Of a stretch of DNA of 14,691 bases, positions 13,423-14,691 are shown one piece after another (the first letter of the stretch is position 1; each line of letters begins with the position of its first letter). The DNA is from Alphaproteobacteria bacterium (GTDB lineage Bacteria; Pseudomonadota; Alphaproteobacteria; Micavibrionales; Micavibrionaceae). The notes beneath the pieces are model-generated. The model made no database searches and had not been told where the DNA came from. It saw only the letters and a list, made by a program, of their open reading frames with translations. The stretch spans positions 1 through 14,691 of the forward strand of contig DAOWDF010000196.1 in assembly GCA_030639165.1 (NCBI GenBank). Reading direction: 5' to 3'. Both the position numbers and the translations under genes were made by a program.

Positions 13423-14691
13423 ATGTCTGGTAGCTTGTTTAACATGGATAAGGAAGATGCCAAGGCGCGCTATAAAGTGTTATCCGAAGAAATACGCGCG
13501 GCAGATAAGGCGTATTATCATGAAGATAGCCCCCAAATATCCGATGCTGATTACGATAAATTACGCGCTGAGCTTGAGAAAATAGAGGCTGATTATCCTG
13601 AGCTTATCCATAAGGATAGCCCCACTCAAACTGTAGGCGTAGACTTAGGGGTATCAATGGGCATGGGGGTTGAAGCAGAAATATATACAAAACATGGTTT
13701 TAGAAGAGTTCAACATTCCATTCCTATGCTTTCGCTTTCAAATGTTTTTAGTGAGGAGGAGGCGCAAGGCTTTATTGATAAATCTAAGCGCTTTTTAGGG
13801 CTGGGTGATGGTGAGGTAATAGAGCTGATTGCCGAGCCTAAAATTGATGGCCTATCATGTTCTCTACGCTATGAAAACCATAAGCTGGTAATGGCGGCAA
13901 CGCGCGGTGACGGCGCGCAAGGAGAGGACATAACCGCAAATGTGCGCACTATTTCCTGTATACCTCATAGCCTGCCAGAAGATGCTCCCGATATATTGGA
14001 AGTGCGCGGCGAGATATATATGAGCCATCCCGCATTTAAATCCCTTAACGATAAACAGCTAGAAAATGGTAAAGAGCCATTTGCAAATCCGCGTAATGCT
14101 GCGGCTGGCTCAGTGCGACAGCTTGATGCAAATGTAACAAAAAGCCGAGATCTTGGCTTTTTTGGATATTCACTAGGTGAGAGCAGCCAAGATTTCTACG
14201 ATACCCACGCTGAATTGCGCGCAAAATTAAAGCAGTGGGGCATTCCTGAAACTCCGCATAAAATATGCCGATCTATCGAAGATATAATGGCAAATTATAA
14301 TGAGCTAATGAATATCCGCCCCGACCTTGATTATGATATTGATGGCGTGGTTTACAAGGTTAACCGCCTAGATTGGCAGCAAAGGTTAGGATTCATCGCG
14401 CGCTCCCCGCGTTGGGCTACGGCGCATAAATTCCCCGCAGAACAAGCCGTTACCCGCATAACTGCTATTGATATTCAAGTTGGTCGTACAGGCGCTCTTA
14501 CCCCTGTTGCTAGGCTGGAAGCCATAACGGTGGGCGGAGTGGTTGTCTCTAATGCAACGCTTCATAATGAAGATGAAATTGCGCGCAAAGATATTCGTAT
14601 TGGTGATTATGTAGTGGTTCAGCGCGCTGGCGATGTAATCCCGCAAGTAGTTGAAGTTATAACGGAAAAGAGCAAAGGAGATGAGCAGATA
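13423..14691 (+). CDS. ligA: NAD+-dependent DNA ligase LigA (N-terminal 423 codons)
   Basis: LigA seals nicks in DNA, mainly Okazaki fragments, using NAD+. The reading frame is open from ATG 13423 to the window edge, covering domain Ia, the adenylation domain and the start of the OB fold; about 250 residues with the zinc finger, HhH and BRCT domains should lie beyond. Visible motifs are the NMN-binding YYHEDSPQISDADYD (31-45), the catalytic KIDG with Lys140, RGDG (near 160), VRGEIYM, FANPRNAAAGSVRQLD, DIDGVVYKV, RWATAHKFPAE and the OB-fold GRTGALTPVA. Between SPTQTVG (66-72) and QHSIPMLSLSN (97-107) there are about 14 more residues than in E. coli LigA, rich in Gly, Met and Val. The 94-bp gap before it shows no clear terminator or promoter, so read-through from lpxC is possible. 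Confidence 0.95.
   Translation, partial: MSGSLFNMDKEDAKARYKVLSEEIRAADKAYYHEDSPQISDADYDKLRAELEKIEADYPELIHKDSPTQTVGVDLGVSMGMGVEAEIYTKHGFRRVQHSIPMLSLSNVFSEEEAQGFIDKSKRFLGLGDGEVIELIAEPKIDGLSCSLRYENHKLVMAATRGDGAQGEDITANVRTISCIPHSLPEDAPDILEVRGEIYMSHPAFKSLNDKQLENGKEPFANPRNAAAGSVRQLDANVTKSRDLGFFGYSLGESSQDFYDTHAELRAKLKQWGIPETPHKICRSIEDIMANYNELMNIRPDLDYDIDGVVYKVNRLDWQQRLGFIARSPRWATAHKFPAEQAVTRITAIDIQVGRTGALTPVARLEAITVGGVVVSNATLHNEDEIARKDIRIGDYVVVQRAGDVIPQVVEVITEKSKGDEQI

Noticed and set aside
1..14691. CRISPR arrays, tRNA, rRNA and transposases
   Set aside because: No regularly spaced repeats, cloverleaf sequences or transposase motifs were seen on either strand.

Overview
The window is a stretch of the division and cell wall (dcw) cluster of an AT-rich alphaproteobacterium. 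The gene order murG-murC-murB ... ddl-ftsQ-ftsA-ftsZ-lpxC, the long FtsZ linker ending in DIPAFLRRQAN, and the style of MurB, FtsQ and LpxC all fit that class. The order or genus cannot be fixed from the sequence. Low GC, dispersed-type palindromic elements and an accessory block inside a normally compact cluster resemble several host-associated or reduced alphaproteobacterial lineages, but that is inference.

Layout. Positions 1-135 hold the 3' end of murG. Its last codons and stop lie inside a 184-bp palindromic repeat (123-306) with several nested hairpins. murC (340-1773) and murB (1766-2683) overlap by 8 bp and end at a hairpin. The cluster is then interrupted from about 2.7 to 6.8 kb. 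This block holds a small cysteine-rich protein (minus strand), a divergent HxlR-type regulator sharing overlapping promoters with it, a LOG-like nucleotide-binding protein, and a minus-strand pair: an alpha/beta hydrolase followed by a membrane-anchored MurF-like ligase. Divergent from that pair, a long Ddl-type ATP-grasp ligase (6841-8076) restarts the plus-strand cluster. It leads into ftsQ, ftsA and ftsZ. A terminator follows ftsZ, then lpxC behind its own promoter, which may give a leaderless transcript, then the first 423 codons of ligA.

How the genes work together. MurG, MurC and MurB make muropeptide precursors. Ddl supplies D-Ala-D-Ala. FtsQ, FtsA and FtsZ build the septal ring. LpxC commits precursor to lipid A, and LigA is the replicative DNA ligase. 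The most unusual part is the group hydrolase / membrane MurF-like ligase / non-standard Ddl around 4.2-8.1 kb. It looks like a second peptide-ligation module at the normal ddl position. All catalytic motifs are intact, but the MurF-like protein has transmembrane helices in place of the usual UDP-MurNAc-tripeptide-binding domain, and the Ddl carries NPCPGS instead of the usual NTLPGMT-type motif. Its substrate is unknown.

No tRNA, rRNA, CRISPR array, insertion sequence or transposase was seen. No gene-free stretch exceeds 300 bases; the largest gap (136-339) is mostly the repeat.
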